Assembly (NCBI RefSeq): GCF_963678635.1
Contig: NC_087066.1
Location: 33,485,301 to 33,549,300 of the forward strand
Source of the DNA: Symsagittifera roscoffensis
Taxonomy: Eukaryota; Xenacoelomorpha; Acoela; Convolutidae
DNA: 64,000 nt
Reading direction: 5' to 3'
Shown here: positions 45,271 through 56,302 of the stretch, piece after piece
Layout: each line of letters opens with the position of its first letter
Numbering within the stretch: position 1 is the first letter of the stretch
Program-made: the position numbers and the translations under genes
Notes under the pieces: model-generated
The model's input: the letters and a program-made list of their open reading frames with translations, nothing else
Databases searched by the model: none
What the model was told of the DNA's origin: nothing

Positions 45271-45889
45271 AGGGTTTCTTTCACCAAACGCCGACATTCG
45301 TCCTCCACTTCCGCCGCCCACACTAGTCAGGTGTGAAGTGGTGTTTTGATTCTGGTAGAAAACGGCGGCGGACTCTCTGTGGTTATCACGTGCCCCCCCA
45401 ATATTGTGCTGACTGGCATTAAATGGAAATTGCATCTGTGAGTTATTCGTCGTCTTATCGCCACCCGAAGCTCCTCCTCCTGAGTGGTTACTTTGATTTG
45501 GATTATTTGCAACAAGCGTCTCCTGCTTCAAATTAGTCATGCCCATTCCTCCTCCATCACCCGAGCAGAAAGAGGAATTTGATGAGTTGTTTTTAGACCC
45601 CGTTTGTCCTTTCAGAGATTTAATGTTTAACGTGCCCAGGCACTGAGTAAGGAGGGAGTTAATGAGTAATAACTTAGTGTGATCGCTGCTTCCCATGTTC
45701 TGGAACACAGATTTGTTGAGGCTGAGGGATATTTCGATCTGGTCGTCCTCTTCTTCGAACGCCGGAAGAGTCCCCCCCATTTGATTGAACATCTGTCCCA
45801 GGCTGAAAGAAGGCGCTAAGTCAGAGCTAGTTGAGGAGTTTATGTTAGTGTTACTGCTACAGTTTAACGCTGTATCCGCCATTTCACAT
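45271..45889 (-). CDS. Host-like exon, Ser/Asn/Gly-rich, copy 1
   Basis: Acceptor TTTTTTTTAG/A at 45890 opens a frame starting CEMADTALNCSSNTNINS that continues about 205 codons. A GTTAGT donor lies at 45270; the frame itself closes at 45241. Content: a Ser-rich start, SFSLGQMFNQMG, an acidic patch EEEDDQIEISLSL, a leucine-rich helix (LLLINSLLTQCLGTL), then Ser/Asn/Gly/Gln-rich low complexity. This resembles a transcription-regulator activation region; no DNA-binding domain is seen. Copy 1 is the only copy with the whole exon intact. Confidence 0.5.
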
Positions 45890-46042
45890 CTAAAAAAAAC
45901 AGACAAAAAAATATTTAAAATAAGCAAGAAAGTCAGGTTTCGAACCGGGCCGTCTGTTGAAGTACTGCCAGATATGATTAAATTTCAAAACCAGTCATTG
46001 ATATAAAAAAGTTCAACCTCAAAGATTATCAAAACTGTTAGA

Positions 46043-46258
46043 TTAGGAAGGATCACTGTTTCCCTGTTTAGAATTGGAAGAGGAAACTTGAGCGTCTTCG
46101 GTTTGTTTGAAATAGTTTTTTTTGAAATTCTTTGCGTTCTTGTTCTTCTGCTTGTGACCCCTGCAACCGCCGTGGCAGTTCTCACCAACATCACCCGCAT
46201 CACTCGACTCAGAAGAACTCTCGCCAAATTCACGAGGCCTGTCGTACACACAGCAGCC
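46043..46258 (-). CDS. Host-like exon, Cys/His/Ser-rich, copy 1
   Basis: Opens after an acceptor (CTGTTAAG; TTTAG in the other copies). The frame reads CCVYDRPREFGESSSESSDAG, then a compact CHGGCRGHK cluster that could bind zinc, and a Lys/Asn-rich basic tail, stopping at 46043. A GTGAGA donor inside (after DVG) offers an earlier exon end that would splice toward the Ser/Asn/Gly exon at 45889. The same reading frame survives in all three copies, which hints at coding origin. No family assigned. Confidence 0.45.
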   Translation of the reverse strand, partial: GCCVYDRPREFGESSSESSDAGDVGENCHGGCRGHKQKNKNAKNFKKNYFKQTEDAQVSSSNSKQGNSDPS

Positions 46259-46419
46259 TTAACAGAAATCTAATTTTTTTCTTATTTCGCACAAGATTTT
46301 TCGACATTAATTTTACTTTAAAATTCAGTGTTTTAAACAAAAAATCTGATTTCAAATTTTATACGGGTTTTAATCATACATCCCTATCAGTCGCGAAGAG
46401 GATTGTTGTAGCCTTTTCA

Positions 46420-46490
46420 ATCGAGATAGCATAGTGGTAAGTAAGGCGTTCACTTTGATAACGTTGTCTATTCGATCCCATGCCATAGCA
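46420..46490 (+). other. tRNA-like segment (possible SINE head), copy 1
   Basis: TAGCATAGTGGTAAG (46427) resembles a tRNA D-arm/A box and CTATTCGATCC (46468) a T-arm/B box, about 41 bases apart. It recurs with the block copies near 53960 and 56460. Acceptor-stem pairing could not be shown, so it is at most a tRNA-derived relic. Confidence 0.3.
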
Positions 46491-47230
46491 AGGATCGTGT
46501 GTGCGGACGAGTTCTAACTTGACCTCTAGCTTCATGTCTACCACAGCCTGACCGGTTTCGGCTGCAATAGTGGTACCACGTGAAAATTCTAGACGCATAA
46601 AAAAAAACCCTGAGTTGCAAAAAAGCTTCGCTAAACATAACAGTCTGGAATGTGCAGAGAAAATACAAATCGACTATCCTTCGACGGGAATGTTAAGCCC
46701 TACTGAAACTCCACTGCGATTCGCAGGAATTACAAAAAAATTCAGACTATATAAAAAATCCCTTGAAGCAGTTTTTTGTGGATGGATTTATAGTGATCCA
46801 AAACAGAGACAAAGATCAAAAGCTTTTTAGAATTTTTCGGCTTTTCTCTCGGTTCGATTGCAGAACGACTGGAACCTCATAAATGATTTTCGCAAGCCAG
46901 AGTGAGCAATAATTTTTGCGCCACTGCAAGCTCGAAATAATCTGCTTAATTCCGCATAAATTTTGAGATAAATGAAAAAACATCCAACCAGTTTTAATCT
47001 AGGGTAGTTTTCTTTGGAAACATAGATGACGGCCTCATAGAAATAAAATTCTTCAGGCTGGGTAAACTTTTTTAAATGAAAAAAGATTAATTTCTCTGGC
47101 TTATCTAAGCACTTTTTTCAGACTCGACACATTTACATGTGAACTTTGAGCCAGAGGTGACTCTTGAAGGACCATTAGTGCCTTAGATGTTCTGAGCATC
47201 AATGAAAGAGGAGATAGATCACCCAAAATC

Positions 47231-47760
47231 TTATAAAAGCACTTCGTTTAAAGTTAGAACGTAAAGTTTGAAAAATTTGACTCGCGATTCTTGTAATCGA
47301 ACCAATAAATGCTGCGACACACAAAAAGCGTAATTGAGAGATTTTTGTACGTTTTTGACAGTGGGCGTAAATGGAGGCCGGGCTTTACCGAAAAGTCTCG
47401 CATTAAAACAAATGGCGCATTTAAAACGCTTTTGAAGTGAATTTGAAAATGAACTAGCCAAAAACTTCAAGTACTAAAATCGGGTATACAAGAAATATAC
47501 ATTCTTTTGTGTTCATAATAGTATTTGGACGCTAGCAAAACTGTCAAATCCGAGTCAATCCGTTGGCGTTTTTGCTGTTCTCACAAATGATACGTCAGCT
47601 GTAATTGTTTCAACCGTGGTGGCGACAGCAACAGTGGGAGTAACACTTTTCCTCAAAATTTTCTCAGTAACACTATTTAATTTAGTGTCTGCTTTTCTTT
47701 TAACAATTTCCGATGAATTTGTCGCAACCCTTTCCGATGAAGTGGTCGTTTTTGGTAACT
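47231..47760 (-). other. Conserved short frames of unknown nature, copy 1
   Basis: Two minus-strand frames seen in all three block copies: a 79-codon frame (47470-47231; RFKCAICFNARLFGKARPPF) and a Thr/Ser/Val-rich frame (about 47760-47560; VTPTVAVATTVETITADV). The second is intact in the copies at 55098-55328 and 57594-57824. They could be exon pieces of the same host-like gene or an old transposon. No motif beyond a CxxC pair is visible. Confidence 0.35.
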
Positions 47761-48077
47761 TTTGTTGGTATAACTAAATCGGATGTCTTTTGTGCAAATA
47801 CTCTAAATGGGGCCAAGCTATTGTCTTTTATATCAATTTGGTAAATCTTAACTTAAAATTGTTTTACATTAAGTAAACCTAATATTCATCTATACTCAAA
47901 ATAAATCTCCCATTTCGTGAAATATTTTATGTTCTTTCTCTTTTTATTGAGATGCCGTCACTGAACCAAAATGGAAGTGTTGCATGTCTTGAGTGGGGCA
48001 GATATTACGCACGTCAAAATACATCAAAACATCATAAAATGTTTTAAAATTATTGAGGTATGGTTCAGAGGTCAACG

Positions 48078-48519
48078 GAATCAGTCAGGGTTGGCAAAAT
48101 GTAAGTTAAAAACAAAAATAACAAACTAACTGTTATTTATCGAAAAAACATGTTATTTTTGTTAAATTGCTAATTAAATTAACATATCAACAAGAGTTGA
48201 GTTTCTTGAACAGAAACGCCAACTCTCCGGCATTCTCAACGCGAGTTGAGCACGAAGCTTCCCATACGTCAGGTGAGATTTTTCGCTCTGTAGTTTGTCA
48301 AGTGAAACTGCAATTGGTTTGAAAATTTTTTTTTCATCCGTTCGGGATTCGCTACAATCGTTTCGGAACAAGCATGCAGTATAGTTGCGTTGTGTTTTTC
48401 TAAGAATTACTAATATTTCTAAGAAATAGCTAACATCACTGTTAGAAATTATAAATAACACTAAGTTAAATTCAATGTTAAATAACAATGTTAAATAACA
48501 TGCCAACCCTGGAATCAGT
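48078..48519. mobile_element. hAT-type MITE with 8-bp target duplication
   Basis: A 426-bp non-coding insertion (48086-48511) with 11-bp terminal inverted repeats CAGGGTTGGCA and TGCCAACCCTG, flanked by the direct repeat GAATCAGT at 48078-48085 and 48512-48519. The corresponding places in the other block copies (about 55561-55575 and 58081-58095) read straight through a single GAATCAGT: they are empty sites. An 8-bp duplication and CAG...CTG ends are characteristic of hAT transposons. No transposase is encoded. Confidence 0.93.
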
Positions 48520-48714
48520 GATTTAAAAACAAAACTAAGCCGGTAAAAAATGTGAGCAAGATCGAAGCGCAGCAGTCAAGCATAAGGTTTAATTGATCAA
48601 CTGAATTGCAATTTGCCTGAATCTATTTCAGTTCTTGTAAAAAATAAACGGATTAAATAAAAGTCATAATCGTAGTAGCTTACGTTCCTCCTCGTTAAAA
48701 TAAAATCCAACAGT

Positions 48715-49560
48715 TGAAGAGCTGGATCAAGAACTTGAAAAGCTTATTCGAAGTAAAGTACCGATTGTCCAGGCAGATTTTAATATAAATACTCTCAAGT
48801 TCAACAATCTACAACAAACTTATATTGCTACTGTAACATCTAATGGCTTCGATATTCCAAGTAAAAGTGAGACAATAATTAGTGAGTCATCTGAACCTTG
48901 CATACATCATATCATAGTTAGAAAAATAGATAGCCCTAATCTTGAAGTGCTTGATTTTCAATGCTTTTCGGATCATTAAATTATCTGTTTAAAAGCCAAT
49001 CTCAATGGGGAAAGTTTTATAAAGCAATCAAATCGTCATTTGTCTTTTCTGATGAAGAAAAATGAATTGGATGACTTCCTGATTAAGCTGAAACGAAAAT
49101 TTGAAATTTCAAATATTGCCAACGAAAATGATATTGATACTGCCTCTAAAATTTTTTTAAGGCCTTATTGAATTTATAAAGATGTTTGCCCCTCTGCAAA
49201 ATCTACATCCAAATAAAAAGTCAAATGCTCCATGGTTTAAATAAAAGTTAAAAATTCTATTCTGCGGAGAAATGAATTGTAAAAAAAACTCGAAAACGTG
49301 ATACGGAAAATTCGATTAAAGAAAGAAAACTTTAATAGAGAACGACCGAAGAAATTATTAAAGCAACAAAAAGAGACTATGTATCGGAGACTCGAGACAT
49401 GTTCATAAAACTTTAAATGAAATAACAGGAAGAAAATCCGTATGTTGATGGTAGCAATGTGTCCGATTCTTCCTCAATATCAGACCTTTTCAATGAATTC
49501 TTCTTATCAATTGGATCTAATTTAGCTAAGCCTACATCTCAAGCAGAAGCAATCTGATAT
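48715..49560 (+). pseudogene. LINE ORF2 remnant, APE endonuclease region, copy 1
   Basis: Frames in series resemble the C-terminal half of an apurinic-type endonuclease of non-LTR retrotransposons. They contain VQADFNI (usual GDFN), a hydrophobic strand TSNGFDIP, CIHHIIVR (usual CIDHI, so one catalytic Asp is lost) and FSDH at the end of the domain. Further on the linker sections LFNEFF and IGSNLA occur before the point where the reverse transcriptase should start, but the sequence turns into a tandem array. Stops are present at 48979 and later. Confidence 0.72.
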
Positions 49561-49724
49561 TGAAAATGCTACTAAATCAATGTACATTCTCAACTGTTCT
49601 TTCCAATAGGTCAAGTGTTTATAACAATCTTTTTTTAATTTCCTTAAAACTGGTGTTGAGTTATATGGGTTTAGTAATTGCGCGAAATCAGTGAAAACTG
49701 AACAATATGTGTAAAAATAAACAT

Positions 49725-50675
49725 AAAGTGTAGTAAAAAAAAGTGAAAGAAAAAAGTTTTAGAAAAAGTGAAAAAAGTGTTCGAAAAAAGTGATAGAAAA
49801 AGAGTGATAGAAAAAAAAGATATATAAATGATATTAAAAAAGTGATATAAGAAAATATAAAGTGTAGTAAAGTGAAAGAAAAAAGTTTTGGAAAAAGTTA
49901 TAGAAAAAAATGTTAGAAAAAAAAGATAGAGAAGTGTTAGAAAAAGGTGATAGAAAAAGAGTGATAGAATAAAGTGGTAGAAAAAAGTGATATAAAAAAC
50001 TGACATTAAAAATTTGAAAACGGAAAATTGACATGAGAAAGTGATATCAAAAGTGATAAAGGAAAGCTGATGTAAAACGCAATACAAAAAAGTGATATTG
50101 AGAAAGTGATAAAAAATACATATAAAAAAGTGATAGAAAAAAGTGAAAGAAAAATTTGATATAAGAAAGTGATATGAAGAGTGATTGATACTAAAAATTG
50201 ATGTGAAAAAGTGAGATGAAAAGTGATATGAAAAAGTGATACAAAAACAATAATAAAAAGTGATCGAGAAAAGTGGTGGAAAAAACTGAGAAAAAAAGTG
50301 ATATGAAAAAATTGATATAAAAAGTGATAAATAAATGATTTTAAAAAAGTGATATAAAAAAGTTATAATAAAATAGATTTAAAAAAGTGATATAAAAGTG
50401 ATTTAAAAAGTGATATAAAAAATGATGAAAAAATATATCAAAAAGTGATATGAAAAAAAGGATATCAGACGTGATAAAAAAAAACGATATTAAAAAGTGA
50501 TATCAAAAAATGATTAAAAAAAGATACTAAAATGTGATATTGAAGTGAAATAAAATGATAAAAAATGAGATACAAAGCGAAAAAAATGTATAAAAAAGAT
50601 ATAAAATGATATGAAGTGTAGTAAAAAAAGTGATTAAAAAAGTTAGAAAAAAGTGATAGAAAAAAGTTATAAAAA
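49725..50675. repeat. GTGATA-type A/G-rich array, copy 1
   Basis: Almost 1 kb of degenerate tandem units built on aaaaaGTGATA(g/t)aaaaa, spaced about every 12-20 bases. The plus strand has almost no C. The apparent Phe/Leu-rich minus-strand proteins over this stretch are translations of the repeat. Confidence 0.9.
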
Positions 50676-50681
50676 TCTTTG

Positions 50682-50885
50682 CATGAGCTCAGTTCACTAT
50701 TTTTGCATGTAACTAAGTAGCCTCAGATAGTAACGACTTTGTCGAACCGATGTTAATGGACCACACATTGAACTGGCTTTGGTAGAGACGGTTAAAAAGC
50801 ATGTGAAGCTGTGTTTAGACGCTAGCCAGTCGTTTTAGGATCTAGCTTTATTTTCCGTCGGTATGTACTTCCGGGCGAATGTTAC
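50682..50885 (+). repeat. Dispersed ~205-bp repeat, forward copy
   Basis: From gcatgagctcagttcac to ccgggcgaatgttac. Present again at 60338-60564 (same orientation, as part of the block) and inverted at 62799-63019. Confidence 0.85.
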
Positions 50886-50939
50886 AAAAGAAAGTGAGGG
50901 AAGAAAAGATATCCATTTTATCAGGTCTTCACTTTAAAT

Positions 50940-51740
50940 AACAACTAGCGAGTAACGCACCACCGGTGCTTCGAACTTTTGACAACTCAGGAAAAACCGC
51001 ATATAGTGGAAACCAAATCTGCAGGCTTTTAGTGTACTCTGACTGCACCCAATTACATGGTAAGGAAAAAAATTCGTTAGGTTTTCTGAAACTTATCGGA
51101 AAAATCACAAAAAAATCGCATCTCCAAAACTACAAGAACTTGAGCAGTCATATTTGTAGGCAAGATTCGCAACCCCTTAGAGTACCCTGAAATTACACAC
51201 CTACAGGATAAGGCATTTCAAATTTTGAAAACAAAATAATTTAAGTTTTCTGAGTTTTTTTTGAAAAATCGCAAAAAACCTCATATCTCGAAAACAGGGA
51301 TTTGAGCAGTCAAAATTGAAGACAAGACTCGCAACTCCTGAGAGTACCCTATCAGCACCCAACTACAAGGTAAAGATTTACAAACTATAATAATTTAGGT
51401 TTTTTGAAAACTTTTTGAAACAAAATCACAAAAACATCATATCTCGAAAACTACAAAAATTTGAGAAGTCATAACTGGAGGCAAGGTTTGCAACCCCTGA
51501 GAGTACTCTGATAACTCTCAACTACAGGGTTTGGAAATTCAAATTTTGAAGAAAAAAAATTCGTAAAGTTTTTTGAAATTTTTTTGGAAAATCACAATAC
51601 ATCATATCTCGAAAACTACAAGGACTTGAGCAGTCATATTTGGAGGCAAGGTTCGGAACTTATGAGAGTACCCTGACAGCACCCGACTAAAGGGTAAGGC
51701 ATTTCAAATTTTGAAATCAAAAACTATTTCCAGTTTTTTG
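50940..51740. repeat. ~160-bp satellite, about five units, copy 1
   Basis: Landmark phrases gcaacccctgagagtaccct and catatctcgaaaactacaa recur at about 51165, 51325, 51483 and 51641, a period near 160 bp. Units are diverged by 15-25 percent by eye. Non-coding. Confidence 0.88.
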
Positions 51741-51769
51741 AAAATTTTAGTTCTAATTTAGAAACAAAA

Positions 51770-52080
51770 AGATATTAAAAAAAAAAACAGAAAAAAGATC
51801 AAGAAGGATTGAAAAAGAAATCGAAAAAAGGATTGAAGAAATTTAAGAAAAAAGAGATTCGAAAACATGTATAAAAAAAAGAAAGAAAGATCAAAAAGAA
51901 GCATAGAAAAAAATTGAAAAATAAGGAACGAAAAAAAAGATAGAAAAAAAGAGAAAAAGGATCGAAAAAGAAGGAACGGAAAGATTGAAAAAAAAAAGAT
52001 TGAGAAAAAGATCGATAACGAAGGATCAAAAAGACAAAAAAAAATAGAAACGCAGATAAAGATAGAGAAAGAACTGGAGA
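51770..52080. repeat. GAAAAAGATC-type A/G-rich array, copy 1
   Basis: Degenerate short tandem units of the form agaaaaagatcgaaaaagaagg. Purine-rich on the plus strand. Followed by (CAGA)n at about 52190 and (TAGA)n at 52386-52406. Confidence 0.88.
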
Positions 52081-52799
52081 CAAACGTTTGACAGAAGTAA
52101 TATTTTGAACTGAATCGTCGAAACCAAATTGGAAGTAAAAAATTAGGAGACGGGTTGACAGACAATCAAATTAAATGAAAAAGCAGGCATACAGACAGAC
52201 AGACTTAATTTTGCCTCGAAAAAAATGACTGAAAAATTATTGACCTTGAGGAAAACTAATTGAAAATTTTCTTAAGCATTGCAATATATGATATAGCTTA
52301 AACATGAAAAAATTCTTTCGTTAAACATGCAAAATTATTATGCTTAAACATGGGAGATAGCTGTCACTCGCATTCAAATATAGTATAGATAGATAGATAG
52401 ATAGATTTATTTCAGCAATCTGCGTATTACTTCAACAGGTTACGCAACGCTATTGCTGGCGCGATACTGGTGCAAGTCAAACTGATTGTCTGTCATCTCA
52501 TTTTCTGTTTCATCAATTTTTAAAAAACGCGCAGTTGTTTGATTTTGATGATTTATACCGATTTCTTGATATTAAGTTTTTTTTAATAGAAAAAACTATT
52601 TTTCTAGAATTTATGTTCAGCGCGATGCTTCGAGATCTCCAGTTAACTGGAAATTTCTTAGAACAGATATAACTCCGTGAAACTGCGCCATGATAGTATT
52701 TTAAAAGTCAATTTTGAACAGTTGAAAGACGCACATTTGGAGCTCTTTTTGCCTAAATTCTCATTGTCGCCCATCGTGGCGTCATCACACTATTATCTT

Positions 52800-53430
52800 A
52801 GAAAAACAAACAGGGTTTTTTTCCCCAAACGCCGACATTCGTCCTCCACTTCCGCCGCCCACACTCGTCAGGTGTGAAGTGGTGTTTTGATTCTGGTAGA
52901 AAACGGCGGCGGACTCTCTGTGGTTATCACGTGCCCCCCCCCCCAATATTGTGCTGACTGGCATTAAATGGAAATTGCATCTGTGAGTTATCCGTCGCCT
53001 TATCGCCACCCGAAGCTCCTCCTCCTGAGTGGTTACTTTGATTTGGATTATTTGCAACAAGCGTCTCCTGCTTCAAATTAGTCAGGCCCATTCCTCCTCC
53101 ATCACCCGAGCAGAAAGAGGAATTTGATGAGTTGTTTTTAGACCCCGTTTGTCCTTTCAGAGATTTAATGTTTAACGTGCCCAGGCACTGAGTGAGGAGG
53201 GAGTTAATGAGTAAGAACTTAGTGTGATCGCTGCTTCCCATGTTCTGGAACACAGATTTGTTAAGGCTGAGGGATATTTCGATCTGTTCGTCCTCTTCTT
53301 CGAACGCCGGAAGAGTCCCCCCCCATTTGATTGAGCATCTGTCCCAGGATGAAAGAAGGCGCTAAGTCAGAGCTAGTTGAGGAGTTTATGTTAGTGTTAC
53401 TGCTACAGTTTAACGCTGTATCCGCCATTT
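52800..53430 (-). pseudogene. Host-like Ser/Asn/Gly exon, copy 2 (frameshifted)
   Basis: Same exon as 45271-45889. Extra C residues lengthen the run at 52934-52944 and 53316, shifting the frame, and the GTTAGT donor is changed to GTTTGT. The exon is therefore degraded in this copy. Confidence 0.55.
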
Positions 53431-53588
53431 CACATCTAAAAAAAAGACAAAAAAAATATTTAAAATAAGCAAGAAAGTCAGGTTTTGAACCGGGCCGTCT
53501 GTTGAAGTACTACTAGTTAAAATTAAATTTCAAAACCAGTCATTGATATAAAAAAATTTCAACCTCAAAGATTATCAAAACTGTTAGA

Positions 53589-53805
53589 TTAGGAAGGATC
53601 ACTGTTTCCCTGTTTACAATTGGAAGACGAAACTTGAGCGTCTTTGGTTTGTTTGAAATAGTTTTTATTAAAATTCTTTGCGTTCTTGTTCTTCTGCTTG
53701 TGACCCCTGCAACCGCCGTGGCAGTTCTCACCAACATCACCCGCATCACTCGACTCAGAAGAACTCTCGCCAAATTCATGAGGCCTGTCGTACACACAGC
53801 AATCT
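53589..53805 (-). pseudogene. Host-like Cys/His/Ser-rich exon, copy 2
   Basis: Second copy of the 46043-46258 exon. Frame open; the acceptor TTTAG is kept. Minor replacements such as Arg to His in DRPHEFG. Called a pseudogene because its neighbouring exon copy is broken. Confidence 0.4.
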
Positions 53806-55687
53806 AAACAGAAATCTAATTTTTTCTTATTTCGCACAAGATTTTTCGACATTAATTTTACTTTAAAATTCAGTGTTTTAAACAGAAAATCTGATTTCAA
53901 ATCTTATACAGCTTTTAACGATACATCCCTATCAGTCGCGAAGGGGATTGTTGTAGCCTTTTCAATCGAGATAGCATAGTGGTAAGTAAGGCGTTCACTT
54001 TGATGCCGTTGTGTATTCGATCCCATGCCATAGCAAGGATCGTGTGTGCGGACGAGTTCTAACTTGACCTCTAGCTTCATGTCTACCACAGCCTGACCGG
54101 TTTCGGCTGCAATAGTGGTACCACGTGAAAATTCTAGACGCATAAAAAACAACCTTGACTTGCAAAAAGCTTCGCTAAACATAACATTCTGGAATGTGCA
54201 GAGATAATACAAATCGACTATCCTTCAAAGGGAATGTTAAGCCCTACTGAAACTCCACTGCGATTCACAGGAATTACAAAAAAATTCAGACTATATAAAA
54301 AATCCCGTGACGCAGTTTTTTGTGGATGGATTTATATTGATCCAAAACAGAGACAAAGATCAAAAGCTTTTTAGAATTTTTCGGCTTTTCTCTCGGTTCG
54401 ATTGCAGCACGACTGGAACCTCATAAATGATTTTCGCAAGCCAGAGCGAGCAATAATTTTTGCGCCACTGCAAGCTCGAAATAATCTGCTTAATTCCGCA
54501 TAAATTTTGAGATAAATGAAAAAACATCCAACCAGTTTAATCTAGGGTAGTTTTCTTTGGAAATATAGATGACGGCCTCATAGAAATAAAATTCTTCAGG
54601 CTGGGTAAACTTTTTTAAATGAAAAAGAATTAATTTCTCTGGCTTATCTAAGCACTTTTTTCAGACTCGACACATTTACATGTGAACTTTGAGCCAGAGG
54701 TGACTCTTGAAGGACCATTAGTGCCTTAGATGTTCTGAGCATCAATGAAAGAGGAGATAGATCACCCAAAATCTTAAAAAAGCACTTCATTTAAAGTTAG
54801 AACGTAAAGTTTGAAAAATTTGACTCGCGATTCTTGTAATCGAACCAATAAATGCTGCGACACACAAAAAGCGTAATTAAGAGATTTTTGTACGTTTTTG
54901 ACAGTGGGCAAAAATGGAGGCCGGGCTTTACCGAAACGTTTCGCATTAAAACAAATGGCGCATTTAAAACGCTTTTGAAGTGAATTTGAACATAAACTAG
55001 CCAAAAACTTCAAGTACTAAAATCGGGTATACAAGAAATATACATTCTTTTGTGTTCATAATAGTATTTGGACGCTAGCAAAACTGTCAAATCCGAGTCA
55101 ATCCGTTGGCGTTTTTGCTGTTCTCACAAATGATACGTCAGCTGTAATTGTTTCAACTGTGGTGGCGACAGCAATAGTGGGAGTAACACTTTTTCTCAAA
55201 TTTTTCTCAGCAACACTATTTAGTTTAGTGTCTGCTTTTCTTTTAACAATTTCCGATAAATTTTTGGTAACTTTTGTTGGTATAACTAAATCGGATGTCT
55301 TTTGTGCAAATACTCTAAATGGGGCCAAGCTATTGTCTTTTATATCAATTTGGTAAATCTTAACTTAAAATTGTTTTACATTGAGTACTACTATTCATCA
55401 AATCTCCCATTTCGTGAAATATTTTAAGTTCTTTCTCTTTTTATTGAGATGCCGTCACTGAACCAAAACGGAAGTGTTGCATGTCTATTACGCACGTCAA
55501 AATACATCAAAACATCATAAAATGTTTCAAAATTATTGAGGTAAGGTTCAGAGGTCAACGGAATCAGTGATTTAGAAACAAAACTAAGCCGGTAAAAAAT
55601 GTGAGCAAGATCGAAGCGCAGCAGTCAAGCATAAGGTTTAATTGATCAACTGAATTGCAATTTGCCTGAATCTATTTCAGTCCTTGT

Positions 55688-55930
55688 AAGCAGGGAGTTA
55701 ATGAGTAATAACTTAGTGTGATCGCTGCTTCCCATGTTCTGGAACACAGATTTGTTGAGGCTGAGGGATATTTCGATCTGGTCGTCCTCTTCTTCGAACG
55801 CCGGAAGAGTCCCCCCCCCATTTGATTGAACATCTGTCCCAGGCTGAAAGAAGGCGCTAAGTCAGAGCTAGTTGAGGAGTTTATGTTAGTGTTACTGCTA
55901 CAGTTTAACGCTGTATCCGCCATTTCACAT
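55688..55930 (-). pseudogene. Host-like Ser/Asn/Gly exon, copy 3 (3'-truncated)
   Basis: Acceptor and first ~80 codons of the exon, cut at the duplication join at 55688. A one-base difference in the C-run near 55810-55818 shifts the frame after FNQMGG. Confidence 0.55.
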
Positions 55931-56084
55931 CTAAAAAAAAACAGACAAAAAAATACTTTAAATAAGCAAGAAAGTCAGTTTTCGAACCGGGCCGTCTGTT
56001 GAAGTACTACCAGATATAATCAAATTTCAAAACCAGTCATTGATATGAAAAAGTTCAACCTTAAAGATTATCAAAACTGTTAGA

Positions 56085-56302
56085 TTAGGAAGGATCACTG
56101 TTTCCCTGTTTAGAATTGGAAGAGGAAACTTTAGCCTCTTTGGTTTGTTTGAAATAGTTTTTGATTGAAACTCTTTGCGTTCTTGTTCTTCTGCTTGTGA
56201 CCCCTGCAACCGCCGTGGCAGTTCTCACCAACATCACCCGCATCACTCGACTCAGAAGAACTTTCGCCAAATTCACGAGGCCTGTCGTACACACAGCAGC
56301 CT
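56085..56302 (-). pseudogene. Host-like Cys/His/Ser-rich exon, copy 3
   Basis: Third copy of the exon at 46043-46258 with the acceptor TTTAG/GC. A small indel near 56165 changes the tail frame (NQKLFQ instead of the KNYFKQ of copy 1). The CHGGCRGHK cluster is unchanged. Confidence 0.45.

Larger units (their letters stand above)
45247..52793. repeat. Large duplicated block, copy 1 (complete, 7.5 kb)
   Basis: Contains two host-like minus-strand exons, a tRNA-like segment, conserved short frames, a MITE, a LINE remnant, a GTGATA-type array, a ~160-bp satellite and an A/G-rich array. It ends at gtcatca (52787), where sequence matching 62477 jumps back to sequence matching 45247-45253. Confidence 0.88.
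52794..55687. repeat. Large duplicated block, copy 2 (left part only)
   Basis: Matches 45247-48637, then breaks off at ccttgtaa and is joined to sequence matching 45650 onward. It lacks the MITE and all the LINE and satellite sequence. Contains exon copies at about 52800-53430 and 53589-53805, the tRNA-like segment near 53960, and the conserved short frames at 54774-55013 and 55098-55328. Confidence 0.87.

Noticed and set aside
45927-45965. Complete tRNA gene at the GGTTTCGAACC sequence
   Set aside because: Only a B-box-like stretch is present; no A box at proper distance and no acceptor-stem pairing.
46374-46598. Minus-strand frame of 74 codons with VRTHDPCYGMGSN, present in each block copy
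   Set aside because: It runs antisense through the tRNA-like segment; its preservation is explained by recent duplication.
49671-50087. Phe/Leu/Ser-rich minus-strand frames over the arrays at 49.7, 51.8, 59.3 and 61.4 kb, resembling multi-pass membrane proteins
   Set aside because: They arise from reading A/G-rich tandem repeats on the opposite strand; the amino acid pattern follows the repeat, and the arrays vary in length between copies.
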